From positions 1 to 40,195 of the forward strand of contig CAJGDW010000004.1 of NCBI GenBank assembly GCA_904502115.1: DNA of 40,195 bases. Reading direction: 5' to 3'. This document shows positions 31,653-40,195 of this stretch, one piece after another. How positions within the stretch are numbered: the stretch's first letter is position 1; each line of letters opens with the position of its first letter. The stretch is from Paludibacteraceae bacterium. GTDB lineage: Bacteria; Bacteroidota; Bacteroidia; Bacteroidales; Paludibacteraceae. The translations under genes were made by a program, and so were the position numbers. The notes below the pieces were generated by a model that was not told the origin of the DNA, searched no databases, and saw only the letters and a program-made list of their open reading frames with translations.

Positions 31653-34160
31653 ATGAAAAAAACGTTACTTCTTGTAACCATGCTGTGTGCAAGTTTGTTT
31701 GCCATGGCGCAAGTTACAACCGATCCTGCGGTTATTCCATTGGATTACACAGGAAAAATTGTGATTACGTTTGATCCTACAGGTACTGCTATGGCAGGCC
31801 AAGCCACTTGTTATGCACATACAGGTGTAACATCGAAAGAGCAAGGTTCTTGGAGATGTGCTCCTACTTGGGGTGATAACGATGACAAGTACAAATGTAC
31901 AAAATCGGGCACTAAGTGGACCCTTACCATTCCTTCGCTTGACGAATATTACGCTTGTGCTGCTAGCGAAAATTTGACTGCAATTAACATCTTGTTCCGT
32001 ACATCGGATGCTAAAACACAAACGGCAGACATTGTTGTTCCTTTTAACTTTGTAGAAAAAGATCCTGTTGTAAAAGCGCGCCCTAGCGGTATTACCGATG
32101 GTATCTTTTACGATGCTAACGATCCTACCAAAGTAACTGTATCGTTGTATGTTGCTCCAAGCAAAAGCAGTGTAGTTGCTAAAAATGTTTACATCTACTG
32201 CGATGCCAATGACTGGACTCCATCGAACGATTATCAATGCTACAAAGATGGTAACTATTTCTGGTATACCTTTACGGGTTTGACCGCTGGAAAAGAATAT
32301 GCGTTCCAATATGCTGTAAAAATGTCGAACGGTTCGTTTGTTCAAATGTCAGACCCTTATTCAACCAAAGTATTGCACGAAGACGACAAATGGGAACCTA
32401 AACAACAAGATCCAACCTTGATGCCATTCCCTAAAGGTGCTGTAGGTTATACCACCGTTATCCAACCTGGTAAAAAAGCGTTCCAATGGAGCAGCGCTAC
32501 TACCAATTTTAAACGTCCTAACCGCAACAACTTGGTGATTTACGAAATCTGGCCTTATTCGTACAGCAAAGACCGTAACTTTAAAGCCATTACCGAACGT
32601 TTGGATTACTTGGCTAACTTGGGTATCAATGCCTTGGAATTTATGCCACTTTGCGAATTTGATGGTAACTTAAGCTGGGGTTATGCACCTAACCACTATT
32701 TTGCCATGGACAAAGCATACGGTCCAGAAGAAGACTTTAAGAAATTGGTAGACGAATGCCACAAACGTGGTATCGCCGTTATCGTGGACATGGTATTTAA
32801 CCACGCAACCGGTAACCATTCTTTGGAAAAACTTTATGGTGGTTATAACAACCTAAAAGACAACCCATACTTTAACGTAACTGCTCCTCATACTGCTGCT
32901 GTATTCGAAGACTGGAACCACAGCTATACTACTACCAAAGAACACTTGACAAGAGCTTTGAAGCACTGGTTGACCGAATATAAGATAGACGGTTTCCGTA
33001 TGGACCTTTCGCATGGTTTCTGTGGTCCTAACTGCAACGACCGTAAATCGAACGTTAACTACTATTACAATAATGGTGTAAAAGCGGTTGCTTCCGATGC
33101 TTACTTTATCCTAGAACACTGGGAAGATCAAGGTGGCGAAAAAGCTGGCTATGTAAACAATGGTATGATGTGCTGGGAAAATACCAACAATGCGTATAGC
33201 CAAGTGGCCATGGGTTGGTTAAAAGAAGGCGATGCTTTGAATAATGCTAATAACGATGGTTATGTAAGTTATGTAACCTCGCACGACGAGCAACGTCCTT
33301 TCTGGAAAGCTAAAACCTATGGTAATGGAACCATTAAATCGAACGAGAAAACTCGTTTGGCACGTGTTCCTGCTGTAGTAGCTATGTGCGTTATGTTGAA
33401 TGGTCCTCAAATGATTTACCAATTTGACGAATTGGGTTACGATTTCTCGTTCTGTTCTAATGCAGCCGCTACATCGGGTAATAATAAAAACAAAGGCGAA
33501 ACTCCTTGCCACGAAACCGATGCTAAACCCTTGCCAGAATCGTATGGTTGGTTCCAAAATGCGGATCGTATGAATGCATACCAAAAATTGGGCCAAATTA
33601 TTCAATTGCGTACCAAATTAGCACCTAATACCTTTGCAGGCAATCCTGCCAGCAGCGATTTGGGTACTGGTAAGGCTTTGCGTAGCGTTATTTGGGGCAG
33701 CGGTAATACTCGCATCTTTGTGTTGGCTAACTTTGGTACCTCCACTCAATCGTTTAGCTTACCTACTGGCAACAACTGGTACGATTACCTAGCAGGTAGC
33801 GGTCAACTATTGTCGGGCGGTGCCAATATGAGCATTGCAGCTGGCGATGTTAAAGTATATACTGCTACCAAATATAACTTGCCTTCTGTTCCTAATAAAT
33901 ACGATTACGTAGGCATTGGTGAGTTAGAGGAAGCAGCTAAAGCTACCATCTATCCTTCGGTAACCTCAGACTTTGTAACCATCGATGCAGAAGAAGAAAT
34001 TTCGGATGTTAAATTGATGAGTTTGTCGGGTCAAACCTACGCACCTAAGTTCACCGAAGAAGGCTTGGTAGACGTACAAGGTTACGATGCAGGTTTGTAC
34101 CTATTGGTAGTACGCTTCCAAAGTTACGAAACAGCTTTCAAAGTAATCATCACCGATTAA
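31653..34160 (+). CDS. Secreted GH13 alpha-amylase family protein with T9SS sorting tail
   Basis: Extracellular starch/alpha-glucan hydrolase of 835 residues. Signal peptide 1-20 (LLLVTMLCASLFAMAQ). Residues about 25-135 and 145-250 look like two beta-rich modules, the second similar to the set/CBM48 type found before GH13 cores. The catalytic barrel shows all four conserved regions: VDMVFNH (378-384), GFRMD with nucleophile D451, ILEHW with acid E488, and SHDE (H544-D545). A C-terminal beta domain precedes about 80 residues resembling a type A T9SS sorting domain (ISDVKLMSLSGQ ... GLYLLVVRF ... FKVIITD). No susC/susD neighbours. Codon choice (GGT, AAC, TTG) resembles that of the ribosomal protein genes, hinting at high expression. 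Confidence 0.9.
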   Translation: MKKTLLLVTMLCASLFAMAQVTTDPAVIPLDYTGKIVITFDPTGTAMAGQATCYAHTGVTSKEQGSWRCAPTWGDNDDKYKCTKSGTKWTLTIPSLDEYYACAASENLTAINILFRTSDAKTQTADIVVPFNFVEKDPVVKARPSGITDGIFYDANDPTKVTVSLYVAPSKSSVVAKNVYIYCDANDWTPSNDYQCYKDGNYFWYTFTGLTAGKEYAFQYAVKMSNGSFVQMSDPYSTKVLHEDDKWEPKQQDPTLMPFPKGAVGYTTVIQPGKKAFQWSSATTNFKRPNRNNLVIYEIWPYSYSKDRNFKAITERLDYLANLGINALEFMPLCEFDGNLSWGYAPNHYFAMDKAYGPEEDFKKLVDECHKRGIAVIVDMVFNHATGNHSLEKLYGGYNNLKDNPYFNVTAPHTAAVFEDWNHSYTTTKEHLTRALKHWLTEYKIDGFRMDLSHGFCGPNCNDRKSNVNYYYNNGVKAVASDAYFILEHWEDQGGEKAGYVNNGMMCWENTNNAYSQVAMGWLKEGDALNNANNDGYVSYVTSHDEQRPFWKAKTYGNGTIKSNEKTRLARVPAVVAMCVMLNGPQMIYQFDELGYDFSFCSNAAATSGNNKNKGETPCHETDAKPLPESYGWFQNADRMNAYQKLGQIIQLRTKLAPNTFAGNPASSDLGTGKALRSVIWGSGNTRIFVLANFGTSTQSFSLPTGNNWYDYLAGSGQLLSGGANMSIAAGDVKVYTATKYNLPSVPNKYDYVGIGELEEAAKATIYPSVTSDFVTIDAEEEISDVKLMSLSGQTYAPKFTEEGLVDVQGYDAGLYLLVVRFQSYETAFKVIITD

Positions 34161-34166
34161 CCTCAG

Positions 34167-34196
34167 GAGTTGAATAAAAAGCTTTTTATTCAACTC
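34167..34196. terminator. Perfect 30-base palindrome after the amylase gene
   Basis: GAGTTGAATAAAAAG (34167-34181) and its exact complement (34182-34196), followed by only TGATAAG. The stem is long, but the T-run is within the stem, so it may be a processing or transcript-stabilising hairpin as well as a terminator. Confidence 0.55.
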
Positions 34197-34206
34197 TGAT
34201 AAGAAT

Positions 34207-34235
34207 AAGGGCGACTAAAATTTTTAGTCGCCCTT
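34207..34235. terminator. Bidirectional terminator between amylase and acyl-CoA ligase
   Basis: AAGGGCGACTAAAA (34207-34220) pairs with 34222-34235, followed on the plus strand by CTCTTTAT. Placed between two convergent genes, it can serve both. This is the second of two adjacent hairpins. Confidence 0.75.
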
Positions 34236-34239
34236 CTCT

Positions 34240-35895
34240 TTATATTACCTCAATGCCTTGTTCTTTGCAAAGCTTTAAGCTTAATTCTTTTAGTTTGTAT
34301 TTTTGAATCTTACCACTACCGGTTAGTGGGAAACTATCTACAAAGAATACGTATTTAGGAATCTTATAGCGGGCAATTTTGCCTTTACAGAAATCTTTAA
34401 CGTCTTCGGCTTCTAAGGTAGCACCTTCTTTAAGAATGATGAAAGCACCTACTTCTTCGCCGTATTTTTTAGAAGGAACAGCAGCTACTTGTACGTCGCT
34501 TACGCCTTCTAGGTGGTATAAGAATTCTTCAATTTCGCGTGGGTAAATGTTTTCGCCACCACGAATAATCATGTCCTTGATACGTCCAGTAATGCGGTAG
34601 TAACCGTCTTCGTCTTTTACACCCAAGTCGCCCGAGTGCAAGAAACCGTTTTTGTCAATGATTTCGGCAGTCGCTTGTGGGTTGTTGTAGTAACCTTTCA
34701 TGACGTTAAAGCCACGGCAGCACATTTCGCCTTGTACCCCAGGAGGACAAATTTCGCCCGTTTCGGGGTCAATTACTTGTACCTCTACAAAAGGATAATC
34801 GCGGCCTACTGTGGTGCAACGTTTTTCAAAGCTATCTTCGATGGTAGTTTGGGTCATGCCAGGCGATGTTTCGGTTAGGCCATACACGCTGGTAATGGTC
34901 ATGTGCATTTTGTCCGATACTTGGCGCATCAATTCAACAGGGCAAAGCGAACCTGCCATAATACCCGTGCGCAAGCAGGTTAAATCGAACATGTTGAACA
35001 TGGGGTGATTTAACTCGGCAATAAACATGGTAGGAACCCCGTATAGAGCGGTACAGCGTTCTTGGTGAACCGAAGCCAATACCACCAATGGATCAAATTT
35101 TTCTACCATTACTTGGGTACAACCGTGTGTTAAGCAGTTCATGGTTGCCAATACCACGCCAAAGCAGTGGAAAAGGGGAACGCATACACAAAGTTTATCG
35201 TCGCTGGTAAATTTCATGTGCTCGCCGGTAAAGAAACCGTCGTTGGCAATGTTATAGTGGGTAAGCATTACACCTTTTGGGAAACCAGTGGTACCCGAGG
35301 TGTATTGCATGTTTACTACGTCGTGGCAGTTTACTTGTTTTTTTGCCTCGTTTAGTTTTTCGTCTGCTATCGAGCTGCCTAAAAGCAAGATTTCGGCAGT
35401 GTTGTACATGCCACGGTGTTTCTCCTGACCAATGTAAATAACATTTTTCATTTTGGGGAAACGTTCGCTTTGCAACTTGCCACGTTGGCAGGTTTTTAAT
35501 TCGGGCAACATTTTATAGGTCATGTCGACGTAGTCGCAATCCCATGTGCCGTCAATGATGCAAAGGGTGTGCATGTCCGAGTTTTCGCACAAGTACTCCA
35601 ACTCGTTTTGTTTGTAGTTGGTGTTTACAGTAACGCAAACCGCGCCAATGCGAGCGCAAGCATATAAAAAGGTCAACCAATCGGGAACGTTGGTAGCCCA
35701 TAGACCTACGTGTGTGCCTTTTTCAATACCAATGGCCAACATGCCTTTGGCAAGGTGGTTTACACGTTCGTCAAATTGTTTCCAAGTAAAGCGTAGACCT
35801 CGGTCGGCGTATACAATGTAGTCTTTATCGGGTGTTTGCTCTGCCCAATACTCAACCCACTGGCCCAAGGTTCTAGTAGAAAGTTCGTATTTCAT
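34240..35895 (-). CDS. AMP-binding acyl-CoA ligase (fatty-acid type)
   Basis: ANL-superfamily enzyme forming acyl-AMP then acyl-CoA. 551 residues. Seen: P-loop YTSGTTGFPKGVMLTH (about 190-205), the A5 motif YGLTETSPG, HSGDLGVKDEDGYYRITGR, the hinge DMIIRGGENIYPREIEE, and the C-terminal catalytic Lys in TGSGKIQKYKL. The sequence is like medium/long-chain fatty acyl-CoA synthetases, but substrate cannot be fixed by eye. The ATG at 35895 is 7 bases after the upstream stop; starting at 35916 would overlap the regulator gene. Confidence 0.9.
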   Translation of the reverse strand: MKYELSTRTLGQWVEYWAEQTPDKDYIVYADRGLRFTWKQFDERVNHLAKGMLAIGIEKGTHVGLWATNVPDWLTFLYACARIGAVCVTVNTNYKQNELEYLCENSDMHTLCIIDGTWDCDYVDMTYKMLPELKTCQRGKLQSERFPKMKNVIYIGQEKHRGMYNTAEILLLGSSIADEKLNEAKKQVNCHDVVNMQYTSGTTGFPKGVMLTHYNIANDGFFTGEHMKFTSDDKLCVCVPLFHCFGVVLATMNCLTHGCTQVMVEKFDPLVVLASVHQERCTALYGVPTMFIAELNHPMFNMFDLTCLRTGIMAGSLCPVELMRQVSDKMHMTITSVYGLTETSPGMTQTTIEDSFEKRCTTVGRDYPFVEVQVIDPETGEICPPGVQGEMCCRGFNVMKGYYNNPQATAEIIDKNGFLHSGDLGVKDEDGYYRITGRIKDMIIRGGENIYPREIEEFLYHLEGVSDVQVAAVPSKKYGEEVGAFIILKEGATLEAEDVKDFCKGKIARYKIPKYVFFVDSFPLTGSGKIQKYKLKELSLKLCKEQGIEVI

Positions 35896-35902
35896 GGTTT
35901 TA

Positions 35903-36472
35903 TTAGCAAGGAGCATACACTACTGCCAAAATTTTAGCCGATTGGGTAGCGTAAACAAGGTGTTCAACAATAGAATCGTAATAAATGCTGTCGCCAACTT
36001 CTAGTACGTATTCGTCTTGGCCGTATTTAATCTTTACTTGACCTTCTAATACATAGATAAATTCTTCGCCTTCGTGCGATGATAGCAATAAACCTTCTGT
36101 GGCTGCAGGTTCTATGTTAATGATAAAAGGTTCCATGTTGCGTCCTGCCTTGCTTTTAGCCAACGACATAAAGTCAAGGTGTGAATTAGAACGGCTTTTG
36201 GTATTGGAAGTGCTAAGGCATTTTTCGCTACCGCCACCACGGCAAATTTCAGGGCCAAGGTTGTCGGTATCGTCCAAGAAAGTACCCAAACGTACACCCA
36301 ATGCGCGTGCAATTTTAATAAGGGGCGATAACGATGGAATGTTGGTGTTAGCTTCAATTTCGGCAACCAATGATAATTCTAGGCCGCTGTTGGTAGCTAA
36401 CTCTTCTTGTGACATTTTGCGGGCTTCGCGAAAGCCTTTGATTTTGTCTCCTACTAATTTTTTATTTGTCAT
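35903..36472 (-). CDS. XRE-family transcription regulator with cupin sensor domain
   Basis: A 189-residue regulator: helix-turn-helix at about 8-62 (IKGFREARKMSQEELATNSG, with LVAEIEANTNIPSLSPLIKIARAL) and a C-terminal cupin_2 barrel at about 112-187 (EGLLLSSHEGEEFIYVLEG, VGDSIYYDS, EHLVYA). The cupin may sense a small acid or acyl ligand. It is directly upstream of the acyl-CoA ligase (7-base gap), so it probably controls that operon, and itself, in response to a fatty or aromatic acid (inference). Confidence 0.9.
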   Translation of the reverse strand: MTNKKLVGDKIKGFREARKMSQEELATNSGLELSLVAEIEANTNIPSLSPLIKIARALGVRLGTFLDDTDNLGPEICRGGGSEKCLSTSNTKSRSNSHLDFMSLAKSKAGRNMEPFIINIEPAATEGLLLSSHEGEEFIYVLEGQVKIKYGQDEYVLEVGDSIYYDSIVEHLVYATQSAKILAVVYAPC

Positions 36473-36506
36473 AGTCTAAAATGAATTATCTGTAATTTTG
36501 AGAGCG

Positions 36507-36514
36507 CAAAAATA
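36507..36514 (-). promoter_or_regulatory. -7 box for the XRE-cupin/ligase operon
   Basis: Minus-strand TATTTTTG, 34 bases upstream of the regulator ATG. No clear -33 seen, which would suit an activated promoter. Confidence 0.5.
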
Positions 36515-36575
36515 ATCAATTTTTCTGGTTTTGGGCAGAAAAATTGATAAATTATAAGAATAAATACCTTTTTGC

Positions 36576-38903
36576 TTAATTATTTTTGATTTTACGCCCT
36601 TTTGCCTTTGGTTTTGCTTCTCCTGCCTCTGCAATAATTTGCAAGCAGTCTTGATAGGTAAGTGCAGTTGGCTCGCATCCTTTAGGAAGCTTGTAGTTGG
36701 TTTTGTTTTTGCACAAATATACTCCGTAGCGGCCATTTAGTAGGCGCATATCGGCATCTTCGTCAAAAACTTTCACCACTTTGTTGGCTTCGGCATTGCG
36801 TTTGGCGGTAATCAGTTCGATGGCTTCCTCTAAGGTAATAGACATAGGATCTAGTTCTTTAGGAATGGAACAGAACAAGCCGTTGTGTGCAAGGTAGGGT
36901 CCAAAACGACCTACGCTGGCTTTGATTTCTTTGTCTTCCCAGGTGCCAATGGTGCGAGGAAGTTTGAACAATTCCAAGGCTTCGTCAAGGGTAATGGTTT
37001 CAAGGCTTTGGCCGGCTTTTAACGAGGCGAATTTAGGTTTTTCGCTATCGGCAGCGCTGCCTATTTGTGCCACTACGCCAAATCGACTAATTTTTACCGA
37101 TACTTCTTTGCCCGATGCAGGGTCGATGCCTAGAATGCGTTCGCCCACACGGTGTTCGGTGCGTTCTTTGAGCGATGCTTCGATGAGTGGATGGAAGGCT
37201 TGGTAGAATTTATCGATGGTGGTTTTCCATGCTTCTTTGCCTTCTGCCACCAAGTCCAATTCTTGCTCAATGTTGGCGGTAAAGTTATAGTCGAGAATAT
37301 AGTTAAAGTGATCTTGCAAGTAATCGTTTACTACCGAACCGGTATCGGTTGGGAACAATTTGGCTTTCTCGGTACCTACTACCTCTGTTTGTTCTTGTTC
37401 GGTAAGTTGCTTTTGTTGCAAGCGCAATACGTTGTAGGTACGTTTTTCGCCCTCGCGGTCGGTCTTAACTACGTATTCACGGTTAAGAATGGTGCTAATG
37501 GTAGGAGCGTAAGTAGAAGGACGTCCAATGCCCAATTCTTCCATTTTACGTACCAACGATGCTTCGGTGTAACGGGCAGGACGTTGGGTAAAGCGTTGTG
37601 TACAATCAATGTGTTGGTAAGTAAGTGCATCGCCTGCTTTCAGTGCGGGTAGCAGGGTGGTGCTTTCTTGTTCGGTATCTTCGTCGTCACGACCTTCCAT
37701 GTAAACCTTTAAGAAACCGTCAAATACCAATACTTCGCCAACGGCTACAAAATTCTCGTCGCTGCCTGTAATGCCAATGGTAATGGTAGTTTTGTTTAGC
37801 TCTGCATCGGCCATTTGCGATGCAACGGTACGTTTCCAAATAAGTTCGTACAAGCTTTTCTCTTGCTTGGTACCGCTAATGGTATGTTCGTTGATATAGG
37901 TAGGACGAATGGCTTCGTGTGCCTCTTGCGCACCTTTTGCTTTGGTGGTGTACTTGCGCACCTTGCTGTATTGTTCTCCAGCGAACGCTATAATTTCAGC
38001 TTTGGCAGTGTTAAGCGCTAGTGCCGATAGGTTTACCGAGTCGGTACGCATGTAGGTAATTTTACCGCTTTCGTACAAACGTTGGGCAATCGACATGGTT
38101 TGCGAGACCGAAAAACCTAGCTTGCGCGATGCTTCTTGTTGCAAGGTTGAGGTGGTAAAAGGAGGGGCTGGAGTACGCTTAGCAGGACGTGTGCTTACAT
38201 CGCTGATGCTAAACTGTGCCTCTTTGCATTTTTCTAAAAAGGCTTGTGCCTCTTCTTTGGTAGCAAAACGTTTAGAAAGTTCGGCTTTTACTTCGCTGCC
38301 GTCAGTGGCGGTAAATAGGGCAGTAACCTTGTAGCTCGATTCCGATACAAAGTCGCGAATTTCGCGTTCGCGCTCTACAATCAATTTTACAGCTACCGAT
38401 TGTACCCTGCCTGCCGAAAGCGATGGTTTGATTTTTTTCCACAAAATGGGCGATAATTCAAAGCCTACGATGCGGTCCAATACGCGGCGCGCTTGTTGGG
38501 CATCTACCAACGAAAGGTCTATTTGACGTGGATTCTCGATGGCAGCTAAAATAGCGTTTTTGGTAATTTCGTGGAAAACAATGCGTTTGGTATCTTTTTT
38601 AGCCAAATCCAAAACCTCAGATAGGTGCCACGAAATGGCTTCTCCTTCGCGGTCCTCATCGGAAGCCAACCATACGGTTTCGCATTCTTTTACTTTTTTC
38701 TTTAAATCGGCTACCAATTTCTTTTTATCGGCGGGTATTTCGTAAATGGGTTCGTATTGTTTCTTAAAATCGATGCTAATGTCTTTGGTTTTTAAATCTC
38801 GGATATGACCATAGCTCGATAATACCTCAAAATCGGGTCCTAAGAACTTCTCGATGGTTTTTGCTTTGGCTGGAGATTCGACAATAACAAGATTTTTACC
38901 CAT
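36576..38903 (-). CDS. topA: DNA topoisomerase I
   Basis: Type IA topoisomerase relaxing negative supercoils. 775 residues. Toprim domain: E9 in VIVESPAKAKT and SDEDREGEAISWHL (81-94). Active-site Tyr284 in KITYMRTDSVNLS. Typical IA blocks include LSAGRVQSVAVKLIVERE and EELGIGRPSTYAPTIS. The C-terminus carries beta-rich topoisomerase C-terminal repeats (IKASVGRFGPYLAHNG, LLNGRYGVYLCKN) but no Cys4 zinc fingers, unlike E. coli TopA. Lys-rich tail. Promoter and a shared terminator lie upstream. Confidence 0.97.
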   Translation of the reverse strand: MGKNLVIVESPAKAKTIEKFLGPDFEVLSSYGHIRDLKTKDISIDFKKQYEPIYEIPADKKKLVADLKKKVKECETVWLASDEDREGEAISWHLSEVLDLAKKDTKRIVFHEITKNAILAAIENPRQIDLSLVDAQQARRVLDRIVGFELSPILWKKIKPSLSAGRVQSVAVKLIVEREREIRDFVSESSYKVTALFTATDGSEVKAELSKRFATKEEAQAFLEKCKEAQFSISDVSTRPAKRTPAPPFTTSTLQQEASRKLGFSVSQTMSIAQRLYESGKITYMRTDSVNLSALALNTAKAEIIAFAGEQYSKVRKYTTKAKGAQEAHEAIRPTYINEHTISGTKQEKSLYELIWKRTVASQMADAELNKTTITIGITGSDENFVAVGEVLVFDGFLKVYMEGRDDEDTEQESTTLLPALKAGDALTYQHIDCTQRFTQRPARYTEASLVRKMEELGIGRPSTYAPTISTILNREYVVKTDREGEKRTYNVLRLQQKQLTEQEQTEVVGTEKAKLFPTDTGSVVNDYLQDHFNYILDYNFTANIEQELDLVAEGKEAWKTTIDKFYQAFHPLIEASLKERTEHRVGERILGIDPASGKEVSVKISRFGVVAQIGSAADSEKPKFASLKAGQSLETITLDEALELFKLPRTIGTWEDKEIKASVGRFGPYLAHNGLFCSIPKELDPMSITLEEAIELITAKRNAEANKVVKVFDEDADMRLLNGRYGVYLCKNKTNYKLPKGCEPTALTYQDCLQIIAEAGEAKPKAKGRKIKNN

Positions 38904-38932
38904 AATTTCAACGATTTACGATAATTTGGGCA

Positions 38933-38964
38933 CAAAGGTATAAAAAAAATCTCAACCTTGGCAA
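38933..38964 (-). promoter_or_regulatory. Promoter for topA
   Basis: Minus-strand TACCTTTG (38933-38940) with TTG at 38962-38964 (21-base spacer). The -33 part lies inside the purT terminator hairpin. Confidence 0.6.
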
Positions 38965-38980
38965 GGGTTGAGATTTTTTT
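38943..38980 (-). terminator. Terminator after purT
   Basis: AAAAAAATCTCAACC (38943-38957) pairs with 38966-38980, with T-runs on both strands. It closes the minus-strand purT transcript 15 bases after its stop, just before the topA promoter. Confidence 0.85.
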
Positions 38981-38994
38981 GGTTGTTCGGTGAA

Positions 38995-40185
38995 TTACCT
39001 AGGTAACACTTCTACCTTTAATTTGGCATAGGCGCGTTCGGCACGTTCTAAGGCTTTCTCTACGGTTTCGTCGGTGGCAAGAATCACGCCTAAACGACGA
39101 TGGCCTTTTACTTCGGGTTTACCAAAGAAACGGATTTGTACGTTCTCTTCTGATAGTACTTCTTCTAGGTTGCTAAATACCACTTTGTCGGTATCGCCGT
39201 GTACCACAATGGCTTTAGAAGCCGATGCGCCAAAGAAACGAACCGATGGAATGGGCAAGCCTAAAATAGCACGAGCATGTAGAGCAAACTCAGAAAGGTC
39301 TTGCGAAATCATGGTTACCATACCGGTGTCGTGTGGACGAGGCGAAACTTCGCTAAAGATAACATCGTCGCCACAAATAAACATTTCAACACCAAAAATA
39401 CCCCATCCGCCCAAGGCATCGGTAATGGCTTTAGCAATGTTTTGTGCTTTTTCTAAGGCAACAGGCGACATGGCTTGTGGTTGCCAAGATTCGCGGTAGT
39501 CGCCATCTACTTGGTGGTGGCCAATGGGTTTAATAAAGGTGGTGCCTCCCGAATGACGTACGGTAAGCAAGGTAATTTCGTAGTCGAATTTTACAAAACC
39601 TTCTACAATAACACGACCGGCGCCTGCACGACCACCTTCTTGTGCTTCTTTCCAAGCTGCATCAATGTCGGCTTCGCTTTTAACGGTACTTTGACCGTGA
39701 CCCGACGAACTCATAATGGGTTTTACAACGCAAGGAATGCCAATTTCTTGAATGGCTTGGTCAAACTCTTCGCGTGTAGATGCAAATTTGTATTTAGAGG
39801 TAGGCAATCCCAATTTTTCGGCAGCCAAGGTGCGAATGCCTTCGCGGTTCATGGTAAGCCATGCTGCATTGGCAGTAGGAATAACGTTATAGCCTTCTTT
39901 TTCCAATTCTACCAAAGTAGGAGTAGCAATGGCTTCTACTTCGGGAATGATAAAGTCGGGTTTTTCTTGTTCGATGATGTTGCGTAGCGCAGCACCGTCT
40001 AACATGTTAAGCGTATAACTTCTGTGGGCCACTTGCATGGCAGGAGCATTGTTATAGCGGTCTAAAGCTACCACTTCAATACCATAACGTTGTAGTTCGA
40101 TGGCAACTTCTTTGCCCAATTCGCCCGATCCGCATAGTAAGGCTTTTTTGCCTATTGGCGATAAGGTTGTTCCAAGTGTTAACAT
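38995..40185 (-). CDS. purT: Formate-dependent phosphoribosylglycinamide formyltransferase
   Basis: ATP-grasp enzyme converting GAR, formate and ATP to formyl-GAR in purine synthesis, independent of formyl-folate. 396 residues. Seen: KALLCGSGELGKEVAIELQR (12-31), VKPIMSSSGHGQS (about 156-168), the ATP-grasp core with IVEGFVKFDYEITLLT, and EVSPRPHDTGMVTMISQ near 285. The start at 40185 is within the window and the length is normal; its promoter is outside. Confidence 0.97.
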   Translation of the reverse strand: MLTLGTTLSPIGKKALLCGSGELGKEVAIELQRYGIEVVALDRYNNAPAMQVAHRSYTLNMLDGAALRNIIEQEKPDFIIPEVEAIATPTLVELEKEGYNVIPTANAAWLTMNREGIRTLAAEKLGLPTSKYKFASTREEFDQAIQEIGIPCVVKPIMSSSGHGQSTVKSEADIDAAWKEAQEGGRAGAGRVIVEGFVKFDYEITLLTVRHSGGTTFIKPIGHHQVDGDYRESWQPQAMSPVALEKAQNIAKAITDALGGWGIFGVEMFICGDDVIFSEVSPRPHDTGMVTMISQDLSEFALHARAILGLPIPSVRFFGASASKAIVVHGDTDKVVFSNLEEVLSEENVQIRFFGKPEVKGHRRLGVILATDETVEKALERAERAYAKLKVEVLPR

Positions 40186-40195
40186 ATAAATAAGG

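Noticed and set aside
31665..32345. 226-codon open frame antisense to the amylase
   Set aside because: Cys/Phe/Ile-rich shadow translation with no motif; the amylase frame on the other strand is fully explained.
37152..37652. 166-codon open frame antisense to topA
   Set aside because: No start context or family motif; topA is intact across it.
39475..39987. 170-codon open frame antisense to purT
   Set aside because: Composition is typical of a shadow frame and it lies wholly inside a conserved gene.
1..40195. Mobile elements, prophage, CRISPR or a new defence island
   Set aside because: Gene content is conserved core metabolism throughout; no direct-repeat arrays, transposase, integrase or defence-type domains were seen on either strand.

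Overview
The window looks like ordinary chromosome from a member of the Bacteroidales (phylum Bacteroidota). It was read by eye, with no database search. The evidence for the assignment is as follows. Promoters carry the Bacteroidota -7 box TAnnTTTG instead of a sigma70 -10. Ribosomal and RNA polymerase proteins (RpoA, an L17 with an Ala/Lys/Glu-rich tail) resemble Bacteroidales homologues. A guaB-PpiC-PpiC-SurA-OstA cluster, a TonB receptor plus PnuT thiamine pair and a type IX secretion (T9SS) sorting tail on an amylase also fit. I cannot place it to genus. No tRNA, rRNA, CRISPR array, insertion sequence or prophage was seen.

Layout. 1-7537 (+): the end of the alpha ribosomal operon (rpsD partial, rpoA, rplQ), then pyrH-frr-outer membrane barrel-rsgA, an orphan histidine kinase, and a YceD-type protein with rpmF. 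7538-9203 (+): a terminator, a promoter and a complete-looking tryptophan attenuator (14-residue leader peptide with tandem Trp codons, protector, antiterminator, terminator) ahead of a stand-alone TrpB2. 9200-16011 (-): a tightly packed guaB, PPIase, PPIase-like lipoprotein, SurA, OstA operon for nucleotide synthesis and envelope protein/LPS export. 16130-20657 (-): recJ-recQ-rnz. 20747-24042 (+): tsaC, a short polyprenyl-phosphate sugar transferase and a ClC exchanger. 24043-27070 (+): a TPP riboswitch with a Shine-Dalgarno-masking hairpin controlling a TonB receptor and PnuT (thiamine import). 27051-29755 (-): a SPOR protein, a YciO-like protein and an alkaline-phosphatase-fold protein that has lost its catalytic residues. 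29793-29940 (-): the decayed end of a MacB-type permease gene. 30035-31501 (-): cysS. 31653-34160 (+): a secreted GH13 amylase. 34240-36472 (-): an XRE-cupin regulator with an acyl-CoA ligase. 36576-40185 (-): topA and purT.

The most interesting items are two cis-regulatory RNAs. One is the tryptophan attenuator, in which the antiterminator captures the loop and descending arm of the terminator and which controls only TrpB2. The other is the TPP riboswitch, where an exact 8-nt anti-SD/SD complement suggests translational control in a phylum that seldom relies on SD sequences. The pseudo-phosphatase and the MacB remnant (two conserved blocks joined by an internal deletion, in different frames) are also clear from sequence. 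I did not find a convincing wholly new multi-gene system here.
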